Assembly: GCF_014649755.1 (NCBI RefSeq)
Contig: NZ_BMTQ01000013.1
Coordinates: forward strand, 62,001 to 126,000
DNA length: 64,000 nucleotides
From: Streptomyces litmocidini
GTDB taxonomy: Bacteria; Actinomycetota; Actinomycetes; Streptomycetales; Streptomycetaceae
Direction of reading: 5' to 3'
Both the position numbers and the translations under genes were made by a program. This document shows, piece after piece, positions 25,977-33,503 of this stretch (its first letter is position 1; every line of letters starts with the position of its first letter). A model generated the notes under the pieces. It was not told where the DNA came from. It searched no databases and saw only the letters and a list, made by a program, of their open reading frames with translations.

Positions 25977-26062
25977 TGGGCAAGCCAGGAACCGAGTCGG
26001 CGGCCGGAAGACGAACACAGGGTGTGATCTTCTTCGCGGCCGAACCGGCTCAAAAGCGACAA

Positions 26063-27268
26063 TCAACCCTGGAATCGGTACTCCTCGAGCAGCCGACGAC
26101 CAATGATCATTTTCTGGATCTCGGCGGTACCTTCACCGATGAGCAGCATCGGGGCTTCCCGGTAGAGGCGCTCGATCTCGTACTCCTTCGAGAACCCGTA
26201 TCCACCGTGGATCCGGAAGGCGTCCTCGACGACCTCCTTGCAGTATTCGGAGGCGAGGTACTTCGCCATCCCTGCTTCGAGGTCGTTTCGTTCTCCGGAG
26301 TCCTTTTTGCGTGCTGCGTTCACCATCATGGCATGGGCGGCCTCGACCTTGGTAGCCATTTCGGCCAGCTTGAACTGGATCGCCTGGTGCTGGGCGATCG
26401 CCTTGCCGAAGGTGTGGCGCTGCTGGGCGTACGAAACGCCCAGCTCGAAAGCACGCTGCGCGACGCCGCAACCACGGGCCGCCACATTCACGCGGCCGAC
26501 CTCGACACCGTCCATCATTTGGTAAAACCCTCGGCCGGTGACCCCGCCGAGCACACGATTGGCCGGAATGCGCAGGCCGTCCATGATGAGCTCGGTCGTG
26601 TCGACGCCCTTGTAACCCATCTTGTCGATCTTGCCGGGGATCGTGAGGCCGGGGCGGACCTCTCCGAAGCCGGGCTCCTTCTCGACGAGGAAGGTCGTCA
26701 TCGACTTGTGGGGGGCCGTGCCCTCCGGGTGTCCTTCGTCACTTCGGACGAGAACGGCCACCAGCGTCGACGTGCCGCCGTTCGTCAGCCACATCTTCTG
26801 GCCGTTGAGGACGTACTCGTCGCCGTCCTTGACCGCCTTCGAGGTGATCGCCGACACGTCCGAGCCGAGGCCCGGCTCCGACATCGAGAAGGCGCCGCGC
26901 GTCTCGCCGGCCGCCATGCGCGGAAGGAAGTGCTCCTTCTGCTCCTGGGTGCCGTGCTGCTTGAGCATGTACGCCACGATGAAGTGGGTGTTGATGATGC
27001 CGGAGACCGACATCCAGCCGCGGGCGATCTCCTCCACGCACAGCGCGTAGGTGAGCAGCGACTCGCCCAGGCCCCCGTACTCCTCGGGGATCATCAGGCC
27101 GAAGACGCCGAGCTCCTTGAGCCCGTCGACGATCTGCTGCGGGTACTCGTCGCGGTGCTCCAGTTCCGTCGCGACCGGGATGATCTCCTTGTCGACGAAG
27201 TCCCGGACGGTGGCGAGGATCTCCTGCTGGACATCGGTCAGACCGTGGGTCTGGGCGAGTCGCGCCAT
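26063..27268 (-). CDS. mcd: Acyl-CoA dehydrogenase, probable (2S)-methylsuccinyl-CoA dehydrogenase
   Basis: This 401-residue flavoprotein has the full acyl-CoA dehydrogenase fold. An N-terminal helical part leads to IPEEYGGLGESLLTYALCVEEIA, the flavin strand FSMSEPGLGSDVSAI and KMWLTNGGTSTLVAV. The C-terminal GGYGFSKEYEIERLYREAP contains the likely catalytic glutamate. Its place as last gene of the ethylmalonyl-CoA block, two bases after the hydratase gene, indicates oxidation of methylsuccinyl-CoA to mesaconyl-CoA. It is shorter than the alphaproteobacterial methylsuccinyl-CoA dehydrogenases I recall, which carry an extra N-terminal domain. An isobutyryl- or butyryl-CoA role is the alternative. 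The 3' third has visibly more A/T codons than the rest. Confidence 0.82.
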   Translation of the reverse strand: MARLAQTHGLTDVQQEILATVRDFVDKEIIPVATELEHRDEYPQQIVDGLKELGVFGLMIPEEYGGLGESLLTYALCVEEIARGWMSVSGIINTHFIVAYMLKQHGTQEQKEHFLPRMAAGETRGAFSMSEPGLGSDVSAITSKAVKDGDEYVLNGQKMWLTNGGTSTLVAVLVRSDEGHPEGTAPHKSMTTFLVEKEPGFGEVRPGLTIPGKIDKMGYKGVDTTELIMDGLRIPANRVLGGVTGRGFYQMMDGVEVGRVNVAARGCGVAQRAFELGVSYAQQRHTFGKAIAQHQAIQFKLAEMATKVEAAHAMMVNAARKKDSGERNDLEAGMAKYLASEYCKEVVEDAFRIHGGYGFSKEYEIERLYREAPMLLIGEGTAEIQKMIIGRRLLEEYRFQG

Positions 27269-27270
27269 GG

Positions 27271-27783
27271 CTACTTCTCCTGTGCCTTCAGCTCCGGGCG
27301 GCCGGGCTGCTCGCCGCCGCGCTCCTTGATGTACGTCTCGGTGGGGACCATCACCTTGCGGCGGAAGACGCAGACGAGGGTGCCGTCCTGCTTGTAGCCC
27401 TTGGTCTCGACGTAGACGATGCCGCGGTCGTTCTTCGACTTCGACGGGGTCTTGTCGAGGACCGTGGTCTCGCCGTAGATCGTGTCGCCGTGGAAGGTCG
27501 GCGCCACGTGCCGCAGCGACTCGATCTCCAGGTTGGCGATCGCCTTGCCGGAGACGTCCGGCACGGACATGCCGAGCAGCAGCGAGTAGATGTAGTTGCC
27601 GACGACGACGTTCTTGCCGAAATCCGTCGTGTTCTCGGCGTAGTTCGCATCCATGTGCAGCGGATGGTGGTTCATCGTCAGCAGGCAGAAGAGGTGGTCG
27701 TCGTACTCGGTGACCGTCTTTCCGGGCCAGTGCTTGTATACGGCACCGACTTCGAACTCTTCGTAGGTACGGCCGAACTGCAT
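27271..27783 (-). CDS. mch: MaoC-type hydratase, probable mesaconyl-CoA hydratase
   Basis: This 170-residue hot-dog-fold protein begins MQFGRTYEEFEVGAVYKHW. It has the hydratase-2 motif region HHPLHMDANYAENTTDFGKNVVVG, carrying the catalytic Asp and His. It would add water to mesaconyl-CoA to give beta-methylmalyl-CoA, the substrate of the lyase encoded five bases upstream. The ATG at 27783 is fixed by this spacing. The known mesaconyl-CoA hydratases of proteobacteria are larger two-domain proteins, so this single-domain form is shorter. Assignment rests on operon context. Confidence 0.85.
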   Translation of the reverse strand: MQFGRTYEEFEVGAVYKHWPGKTVTEYDDHLFCLLTMNHHPLHMDANYAENTTDFGKNVVVGNYIYSLLLGMSVPDVSGKAIANLEIESLRHVAPTFHGDTIYGETTVLDKTPSKSKNDRGIVYVETKGYKQDGTLVCVFRRKVMVPTETYIKERGGEQPGRPELKAQEK

Positions 27784-27788
27784 CGGAC

Positions 27789-28754
27789 TCAGGCCTCCGG
27801 GATCTCGAACTTGCTGGTGCGCTGCATGCCGGCGGCGCGGCCCTTGCCGGAGATGACCAGGGCCATCTTGCGGGAGGCCTCGTCGATCATCTCGTCGCCG
27901 AGCATCGCGGAGCCCTTCTTCCCGCCGGCCTCGGACGTGTAGTAGTCGTACGCGTCGAGGATCAGCTCGGCGTGGTCGTAGTCCTCCTGCGAGGGCGAGA
28001 AGATCTCGTTCGCGGCGGCGACCTGGTCGGGGTGGAGCACCCACTTGCCGTCGAAGCCCAGGGCGGCGGCGCGCCGGGCGACCGCCTTGTAGCCCTCCTG
28101 GTTGCGGATCTGCAGGTAGGGGCCGTCGATCGCCTGGAGGTTGTTGGCGCGCGCCGCCATCAGGATGCTCATCAGGATGTGGTGGTACGCGTCCGCCGGG
28201 TAGCCGGGCGGCTGCTCGCCGACGACGAGGGACTTCATGTTGATGGAGGCCATGAAGTCGGCCGGGCCGAAGATGATCGTCTCGACGCGCTGGGAGGCCT
28301 GCGCGATCGCGTTGACGTTGGTCAGGCCCTGCGCGTTCTCGATCTGCGCCTCGATGCCGATCTTGCCGACCTCGAAGCCCATGGTCTTCTCGATCTGCGT
28401 GAGCAGCAGGTCGAGGGCGACGATCTGCTGGGCGTCCTGGACCTTCGGCAGCATGATGCAGTCGAGGTTCTGGCCGGCGCCCTCGACGACCGTGACGACG
28501 TCGCGGTAGGTCCAGTGGGTCGTCCAGTCGTTGACGCGGACCACGCGGGTCTTGCCGGTCCAGTCGCCCTCGTTCAGGAACTTCACGATGGTGTGCCGGG
28601 CCTCGGGCTTGGCCAGCGGGGCGCACGCGTCCTCCAGGTCGAGGAAGACCTGGTCGGCGGCGAGGCCCTGGGCCTTCTCGAGGAAGCGCGGGTTGGAGCC
28701 GGGGACCGCGAGGCAGGAGCGGCGGGGGCGGAGCCGGTTCACAGGGCTGGTCAT
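27789..28754 (-). CDS. mcl: HpcH/HpaI aldolase/citrate-lyase family, probable L-malyl-CoA/beta-methylmalyl-CoA lyase
   Basis: This 321-residue TIM-barrel enzyme has the CoA-ester lyase motifs SCLAVPGSNPRFLEKAQ, VFLDLEDACAPLAKPEAR (acidic Mg2+ ligands), the glutamate in GIEAQIENAQGL, and the C-terminal GFDGKWVLHPDQV. It would cleave beta-methylmalyl-CoA to glyoxylate and propionyl-CoA, ending the first branch of the ethylmalonyl-CoA pathway. Its ATG overlaps the mutase stop as ATGA (28751-28754), so translation is coupled. A malate-synthase-like second use (malyl-CoA) is typical for the family. Confidence 0.88.
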   Translation of the reverse strand: MTSPVNRLRPRRSCLAVPGSNPRFLEKAQGLAADQVFLDLEDACAPLAKPEARHTIVKFLNEGDWTGKTRVVRVNDWTTHWTYRDVVTVVEGAGQNLDCIMLPKVQDAQQIVALDLLLTQIEKTMGFEVGKIGIEAQIENAQGLTNVNAIAQASQRVETIIFGPADFMASINMKSLVVGEQPPGYPADAYHHILMSILMAARANNLQAIDGPYLQIRNQEGYKAVARRAAALGFDGKWVLHPDQVAAANEIFSPSQEDYDHAELILDAYDYYTSEAGGKKGSAMLGDEMIDEASRKMALVISGKGRAAGMQRTSKFEIPEA

Positions 28755-30787
28755 GCGAGGACCTCCGTACTTTCCAGGGGGCTGAGCTTGTTCGCTTGGC
28801 GGATCTCGTCGACGATACGGCCGATGATCTCCGTGATACCGAAGTCCTTCGGTGTGAAGACGGCGGCCACGCCCGCGCGCTTCAGTTCTGCGGCGTCGGC
28901 GTTCGGGATGATCCCGCCGACGATGACCGGGATGTCCGGGGCGCCCGCCTCGCGGAGGCGGTCCAGGACGTCCGGGACCAGCGCGGAGTGCGAGCCGGAG
29001 AGGATCGACAGGCCCACGCAGTGCACGTCCTCCGCCAGGGCGGCGTCGACGATCTGCTCGGGGGTCAGCCGGATGCCCTGGTAGACCACCTCGAAGCCGG
29101 CGTCGCGCGCGCGTACGGCGATCTGCTCGGCCCCGTTGGAGTGCCCGTCCAGCCCCGGCTTGCCGACGAGCAGCCGCAGCCGTCCGCAGTTCAGGTCCTC
29201 GGCGGTCCTGGCCACCTTCTCGCGGACCAGCGCGAGCGGCGTGCCCGCCTCGGCCGTCACGGCGACCGGGGCGGAGGAGACGCCCGTGGGGGCGCGGAAC
29301 TCGCCGAACACCTCGCGCAGGGCCCCGGCCCACTCGCCGGTGGTGACCCCGGCGCGGGCGCACTCCAGGGTGGCCTCCATGAGGTTCTCCGTGCCCTTCG
29401 CGGCCTCCTTGAGGCGCTCCAGGGCCTTGCAGGGCCGCGGGTGGTTGAACGGCGGCTGGTAGCGGTTGTCGCGCCAGGTCTTCATCGAGGCGACGACCCG
29501 GGCCTCGACCGCCGGGTCGACCGTCATGATCGCGGTGTCCAGGTCGGCCGTGAGGGGGTTCTCCTCGGTCGACTGGAAGATGTTGACGCCGACGATCTTG
29601 TCGTCGCCGGCCTCGATCCGCGCGCGCCGCTCGGCGTGCGAGGAGACCAGCTGCGACTTGAGGTAGCCGGACTCGACGGCGGCCATCGCGCCGCCCATCT
29701 CCTGGATCCGGTCGATCTCGGCCAGGGACTCCTCGACCAGGGCGTCCACCTTGGCCTCGATCACGTGCGAGCCGGCGAAGATGTCCTCGTACTCCAGCAG
29801 GTCGGACTCGTGGGCGAGCACCTGCTGGATGCGGAGCGACCACTGCTGGTCCCAGGGCCGGGGGAGGCCGAGGGCCTCGTTCCAGGCCGGGAGCTGCACG
29901 GCGCGCGCGCGGGCGTCCTTGGAGAGGGTGACGGCCAGCATCTCCAGGACGATCCGCTGGACGTTGTTCTCCGGCTGGGCCTCGGTCAGGCCGAGGGAGT
30001 TGACCTGGACGCCGTAGCGGAAACGCCGCTGCTTCGGGTCCTCGATGCCGTACCGCTCCAGCGTGATCTTGTCCCAGATGCGGCCGAAGGCGCGCATCTT
30101 GCACATCTCCTCGATGAAGCGGACGCCCGCGTTCACGAAGAAGGAGATGCGGGCGACGACCTCGCCGAAGCGGTCCTCGGGGACCTGACCGGAGTCGCGG
30201 ACCGAGTCGAGGACCGCGATCGCGGTCGCCATCGCGTACGAGACCTCCTGGACCGGCGTGGCCCCGGCCTCCTGCAGGTGGTAGCTGCAGATGTTGATCG
30301 GGTTCCACTTCGGGATGTGGTTGACCGTGTACGCGATCATGTCCGTCGTGAGGCGGAGCGAGGGGCCGGGCGGGAAGACGTGCGTCCCACGCGACAGGTA
30401 CTCCTTCACGATGTCGTTCTGGGTGGTGCCCTGGAGCTTGGTGATGTCCGCACCCTGCTCCTCGGCGGCCACCTGATAGAGCGCCAGCAGCCACATGGCG
30501 GTGGCGTTGATGGTCATCGAGGTGTTCATCTGCTCCAGGGGGATGTCCTGGAACAGCCGGCGCATGTCACCGAGGTGCGAGACGGGGACGCCGACCCGGC
30601 CGACCTCGCCGCGGGCGAGGACGTGGTCGGGGTCGTACCCGGTCTGCGTCGGCAGGTCGAACGCGACCGAGAGGCCGGTCTGACCCTTGGCGAGGTTGCG
30701 CCGGTACAGCTCGTTGGACGCCTCGGCGGTCGAGTGGCCGGCGTACGTCCGCATGAGCCACGGCCGGTCCTTCTGGCGCTCAGTCAT
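28751..30787 (-). CDS. meaA: Ethylmalonyl-CoA mutase (MeaA-type, B12-dependent)
   Basis: This 678-residue protein is a one-chain acyl-CoA mutase. The N-terminal TIM barrel holds RPWLMRTYAGHSTAEASNELYR, FDLPTQTGYDPDH and the CoA contacts; the C-terminal B12 domain carries the Asp-x-His-x-x-Gly motif in KPGLDGHSNGAEQ at about residue 545, with GLSILSGSH and VVGGIIPNADAAEL following. Ethylmalonyl-CoA mutase converts ethylmalonyl-CoA to methylsuccinyl-CoA and was first described as MeaA. Placement between ccr and the lyase fits exactly. It could also be taken for methylmalonyl-CoA mutase large subunit, but the neighbours argue for ethylmalonyl-CoA. Confidence 0.93.
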   Translation of the reverse strand: MTERQKDRPWLMRTYAGHSTAEASNELYRRNLAKGQTGLSVAFDLPTQTGYDPDHVLARGEVGRVGVPVSHLGDMRRLFQDIPLEQMNTSMTINATAMWLLALYQVAAEEQGADITKLQGTTQNDIVKEYLSRGTHVFPPGPSLRLTTDMIAYTVNHIPKWNPINICSYHLQEAGATPVQEVSYAMATAIAVLDSVRDSGQVPEDRFGEVVARISFFVNAGVRFIEEMCKMRAFGRIWDKITLERYGIEDPKQRRFRYGVQVNSLGLTEAQPENNVQRIVLEMLAVTLSKDARARAVQLPAWNEALGLPRPWDQQWSLRIQQVLAHESDLLEYEDIFAGSHVIEAKVDALVEESLAEIDRIQEMGGAMAAVESGYLKSQLVSSHAERRARIEAGDDKIVGVNIFQSTEENPLTADLDTAIMTVDPAVEARVVASMKTWRDNRYQPPFNHPRPCKALERLKEAAKGTENLMEATLECARAGVTTGEWAGALREVFGEFRAPTGVSSAPVAVTAEAGTPLALVREKVARTAEDLNCGRLRLLVGKPGLDGHSNGAEQIAVRARDAGFEVVYQGIRLTPEQIVDAALAEDVHCVGLSILSGSHSALVPDVLDRLREAGAPDIPVIVGGIIPNADAAELKRAGVAAVFTPKDFGITEIIGRIVDEIRQANKLSPLESTEVLA

Positions 30788-30797
30788 CTTCGGGACC

Positions 30798-32135
30798 TCA
30801 GATGTTCCGGAAGCGGTTGATGGCGTCGATGTGCTGGGCCCGGAGCTCGGGGTTGCTGACGCCCAGGCCCTCCTGCGGGGCGAGGGCGAGGACGCCGACC
30901 TTGCCCTGGTGCAGGTTGCGGTGGACGTCGTACGCCGCCTGGCCGGTCTCCTCCAGGGAGTAGACCTTCGACAGCGTCGGGTGGATCTTGCCCTTGGCGA
31001 TCAGGCGGTTGGCCTCCCACGCCTCGCGGTAGTTCGCGAAGTGCGAGCCGATGATCCGCTTCAGCGACATCCACAGGTAGCGGTTGTCGTACTGGTGCAT
31101 GTAGCCCGAGGTCGAGGCGCAGGTGGTGATGGTGCCGCCCTTGCGGGTGACGTACACGGAGGCGCCGAAGGTCTCGCGGCCCGGGTGCTCGAAGACGATG
31201 TCGATGTCCTCGCCGCCGGTCAGCTCACGGATCTTGGAGCCGAAGCGCTTCCACTCGCGCGGGTCCTGGGTGTTCTCGTCCTTCCAGAACTTGTAGCCCT
31301 CGGCGTTGCGGTCGATGACCGCCTCGGCGCCCATGGACCGGCAGATGTCGGCCTTCTCGGGCGAGGAGACGACGCAGATCGGGTTGGCGCCGCCGGCCAG
31401 GGCGAACTGCGTGGCGTAGGAGCCGAGCCCGCCGCTGGCGCCCCAGATGAGGACGTTGTCGCCCTGCTTCATGCCGGCGCCGTTGCGGGAGACCAGCTGG
31501 CGGTAGGCGGTGGAGTTGACGAGGCCGGGGGCCGCCGCCTCCTCCCAGCTCAGGTGGCCGGGCTTCGGCATCAGCTGGTTGGACTTGACGAGGGCGATCT
31601 CGGCGAGGCCGCCGAAGTTGGTCTCGAAGCCCCAGATGCGCTGCTCGGGGTCGAGCATCGTGTCGTTGTGGCCGTCCGAGGACTCCAGCTCGACCGAGAG
31701 GCAGTGCGCGACGACCTCGTCGCCGGGCTGCCAGGCGTTGACGCCCGGGCCGGTGCGCAGGACGACGCCCGCGAGGTCGGAGCCGATGACGTGGTACGGC
31801 AGGTCGTGGCGCTTGGTGAGCTCGGAGAGGCGCCCGTAGCGCTCCAGGAAACCGAAGGTCGAGACCGGCTCGAAGATCGAGGTCCAGACCGAGTTGTAGT
31901 TGACGGAGCTCGCCATGACGGCCACGAGCGCCTCGCCCGGGCCGAGCTCGGGGAGCTTGACGTCGTCGAGGTGGAGCGACTTGCGCGGGTCCTTGTCGCG
32001 GCTGTCGACGCCGGCGAACATCTCCGCCTCGTCCTTGTGGACGGTGACGGCCCGGTACGACTCGGGGAGCTTGATGTTCGCGAAGTCGGCGGACGTGGAG
32101 TCCGGGGACTGGATCGCGTCCAGGATTTCCTTCAC
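30798..32135 (-). CDS. ccr: Crotonyl-CoA carboxylase/reductase
   Basis: This 445-residue medium-chain reductase reductively carboxylates crotonyl-CoA with CO2 and NADPH to ethylmalonyl-CoA. It shows the MDR layout: SVNYNSVWTSIFEPVSTF at the N-terminus, GSDLAGVVLRTGPGVNAWQPGDEVVAH, the NADP strand VLIWGASGGLGSYATQFAL, and FEHPGRETFGASVYVTRKGG. I chose the GTG at 32135 because GGAGG lies seven bases in front; the frame extends 53 codons further into the leader. It opens the operon ccr-meaA-mcl-mch-mcd. The product also serves as a polyketide extender unit, so the gene may feed secondary metabolism as well as acetate assimilation. Confidence 0.95.
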   Translation of the reverse strand: MKEILDAIQSPDSTSADFANIKLPESYRAVTVHKDEAEMFAGVDSRDKDPRKSLHLDDVKLPELGPGEALVAVMASSVNYNSVWTSIFEPVSTFGFLERYGRLSELTKRHDLPYHVIGSDLAGVVLRTGPGVNAWQPGDEVVAHCLSVELESSDGHNDTMLDPEQRIWGFETNFGGLAEIALVKSNQLMPKPGHLSWEEAAAPGLVNSTAYRQLVSRNGAGMKQGDNVLIWGASGGLGSYATQFALAGGANPICVVSSPEKADICRSMGAEAVIDRNAEGYKFWKDENTQDPREWKRFGSKIRELTGGEDIDIVFEHPGRETFGASVYVTRKGGTITTCASTSGYMHQYDNRYLWMSLKRIIGSHFANYREAWEANRLIAKGKIHPTLSKVYSLEETGQAAYDVHRNLHQGKVGVLALAPQEGLGVSNPELRAQHIDAINRFRNI

Positions 32136-32365
32136 GGGTTGCCTCCGGCGGTGAGCGTCCTGAGGGAGGGACGCCTGGGGGTTACGGCGGTGAGTACTGC
32201 TGTGGAGGTGTGCCGTCGGTTCGGCGCGGTGGTGCGGTGGCGGCGCTGTGTGGTGGAGCGCGAGGGTGCCTGTGACGCAGGCGTCCGGGCGCACCGGCCG
32301 TCGGCTGGTGGGGACAGCCGGCGCGCGAGGTGTGGTCTCTGCGCGCCGGCCGCCCGGACAACATC
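32136..32365 (-). promoter_or_regulatory. Long 5' leader of the ccr operon
   Basis: About 225 bases separate the predicted transcription start from the ccr GTG. The segment is GC-rich with several TGGTGGGGAC-type runs and no supported ORF. No riboswitch class was recognised. Confidence 0.35.
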
Positions 32366-32407
32366 AACGTATGGCACGGCGTGTCACCTGACAAGGCACT
32401 GCGTGCC
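32366..32407 (-). promoter_or_regulatory. Promoter of the ethylmalonyl-CoA operon with a palindrome at the -35
   Basis: On the minus strand TTGTCA (32394-32389), a spacer of exactly 17 bp, and TACGTT (32371-32366) make a good vegetative promoter. Directly upstream, GGCAC-GCA-GTGCC (32407-32395) is a perfect 5-bp inverted repeat abutting the -35. A second similar half-site pair (TGACACGCCGTGCCA) lies in the spacer. These are plausible operator sites for the TetR protein encoded just upstream. Confidence 0.6.
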
Positions 32408-32494
32408 AACAATTTCACTCAGATGCAATCTGCCCGTCACGGATGAGCGATGATCGATCGAAATGGCCCGTGAGCTGCGGGAACATCACGGGAA

Positions 32495-32539
32495 CGCCGA
32501 GAGGGCCGCCCCCGGAATCCGGGGGCGGCCCTCTCGGCG
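32495..32539. terminator. Strong hairpin terminator between the TetR gene and the ccr promoter
   Basis: A perfect 21-bp stem (32495-32515 with 32519-32539) closes the loop AAT. It ends the TetR transcript 10 bp after its stop and insulates the ccr promoter from read-through. Confidence 0.85.
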
Positions 32540-32548
32540 GAGCGGGAC

Positions 32549-33388
32549 TCAGGGCTTGGTGAGCGCCTGCTGGATGGTGCGCATGACCTCGTCGAGCGGG
32601 GCGTCCGTGCGCGCCACGGCGACCACGACGTCACCCGTCGTGGACGCCGTCACGACCGGCGCCTCGGGGACCGGCTCGGCCGGTGCGGCGGTGGTGCTCC
32701 CGGCGGCCACCGGGCGGGCGCCTATGCCCGACCCGAAGGTCTCCCGGACGATCGCGAAGGCGTGGTCGAGCTGGGCCTCCACGTCGCCCTCGCCGCCCGC
32801 CCGCAGCCAGCGGCGCAGCACGTGGTTGTGGGCGGTGACGACCGCGGACGCGGCCACCTCGGCGAGCAGCGGGTCGTCGTTGCCGTCGTGGTGGTCCCGC
32901 TCGTCGAAGTGCCCGAGGAGATAGCGGGTGAAGAGCCGCTCGTAGCGGGCCACCGAGGCGATCTCCCGCTCCCGCAGGGTCGGCACCTCGCGGGTGAGCC
33001 GGTAGCGCTCCACGGAGACCGCGGGGGACCCCGCGTACATCTTCATGACTTCCTTGATGCCCCGGCACACCGTGTCGAGCGGGTGCTCGTGCGGCGGCGC
33101 GGCGTTCAGCACCGCCTCCGCCCGCACCAGCGTGTCGTCGTGATCAGGGAAGATCGCCTCTTCCTTGGACCGGAAGTGCCGGAAGAACGTCCGCCGCGCG
33201 ACCCCGGCCGTGGCCGCGATCTCGTCGACGGTGGTCGCCTCGTACCCCTTGGTCGCGAAGAGCTCCATCGCGGCGGTGGCGAGCTCCCGGCGCATCTTGA
33301 GCCGCTGCGCGGCGGCACGGGTGCCCGCCGCGCTCTCCGGAGCGTCGGACGGGGACGTGGCACGGGGTGTCTTCGCGGCCTTGGGCAT
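32549..33388 (-). CDS. TetR-family transcriptional regulator
   Basis: This 279-residue regulator has an N-terminal HTH at about residues 35-80 (LATAAMELFATKGYEATTVD followed by EIAATAGVARRTFFRHFRSKEEA) and a helical ligand domain with a Pro/Ala-rich tail. It lies on the same strand between the fused hydroxyacyl-CoA dehydrogenase and ccr, which suggests that it governs the pathway by sensing a CoA ester. The palindromes near the ccr promoter and at 35503-35516 are candidate sites. The start at 33388 (MPKAAK) is uncertain; an ATG at 33406 is possible and neither has a ribosome site, so the transcript could be leaderless. Confidence 0.85.
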   Translation of the reverse strand: MPKAAKTPRATSPSDAPESAAGTRAAAQRLKMRRELATAAMELFATKGYEATTVDEIAATAGVARRTFFRHFRSKEEAIFPDHDDTLVRAEAVLNAAPPHEHPLDTVCRGIKEVMKMYAGSPAVSVERYRLTREVPTLREREIASVARYERLFTRYLLGHFDERDHHDGNDDPLLAEVAASAVVTAHNHVLRRWLRAGGEGDVEAQLDHAFAIVRETFGSGIGARPVAAGSTTAAPAEPVPEAPVVTASTTGDVVVAVARTDAPLDEVMRTIQQALTKP

Positions 33389-33503
33389 GGTCCGAACGTA
33401 CTGCATCGGAGCGGGAGTGTGCCCAGGTGGGGGCGGGGAGGCCCCCGGGGCACCGGCGGCGCCCGGGGGACTCAGCAGACCGCCCCAGCCGGCGGTGCGG
33501 GAC

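Noticed and set aside
27271..28626. 451-codon frame containing the hydratase
   Set aside because: Only the last 170 residues are MaoC-like; the rest is out of frame to the lyase gene.
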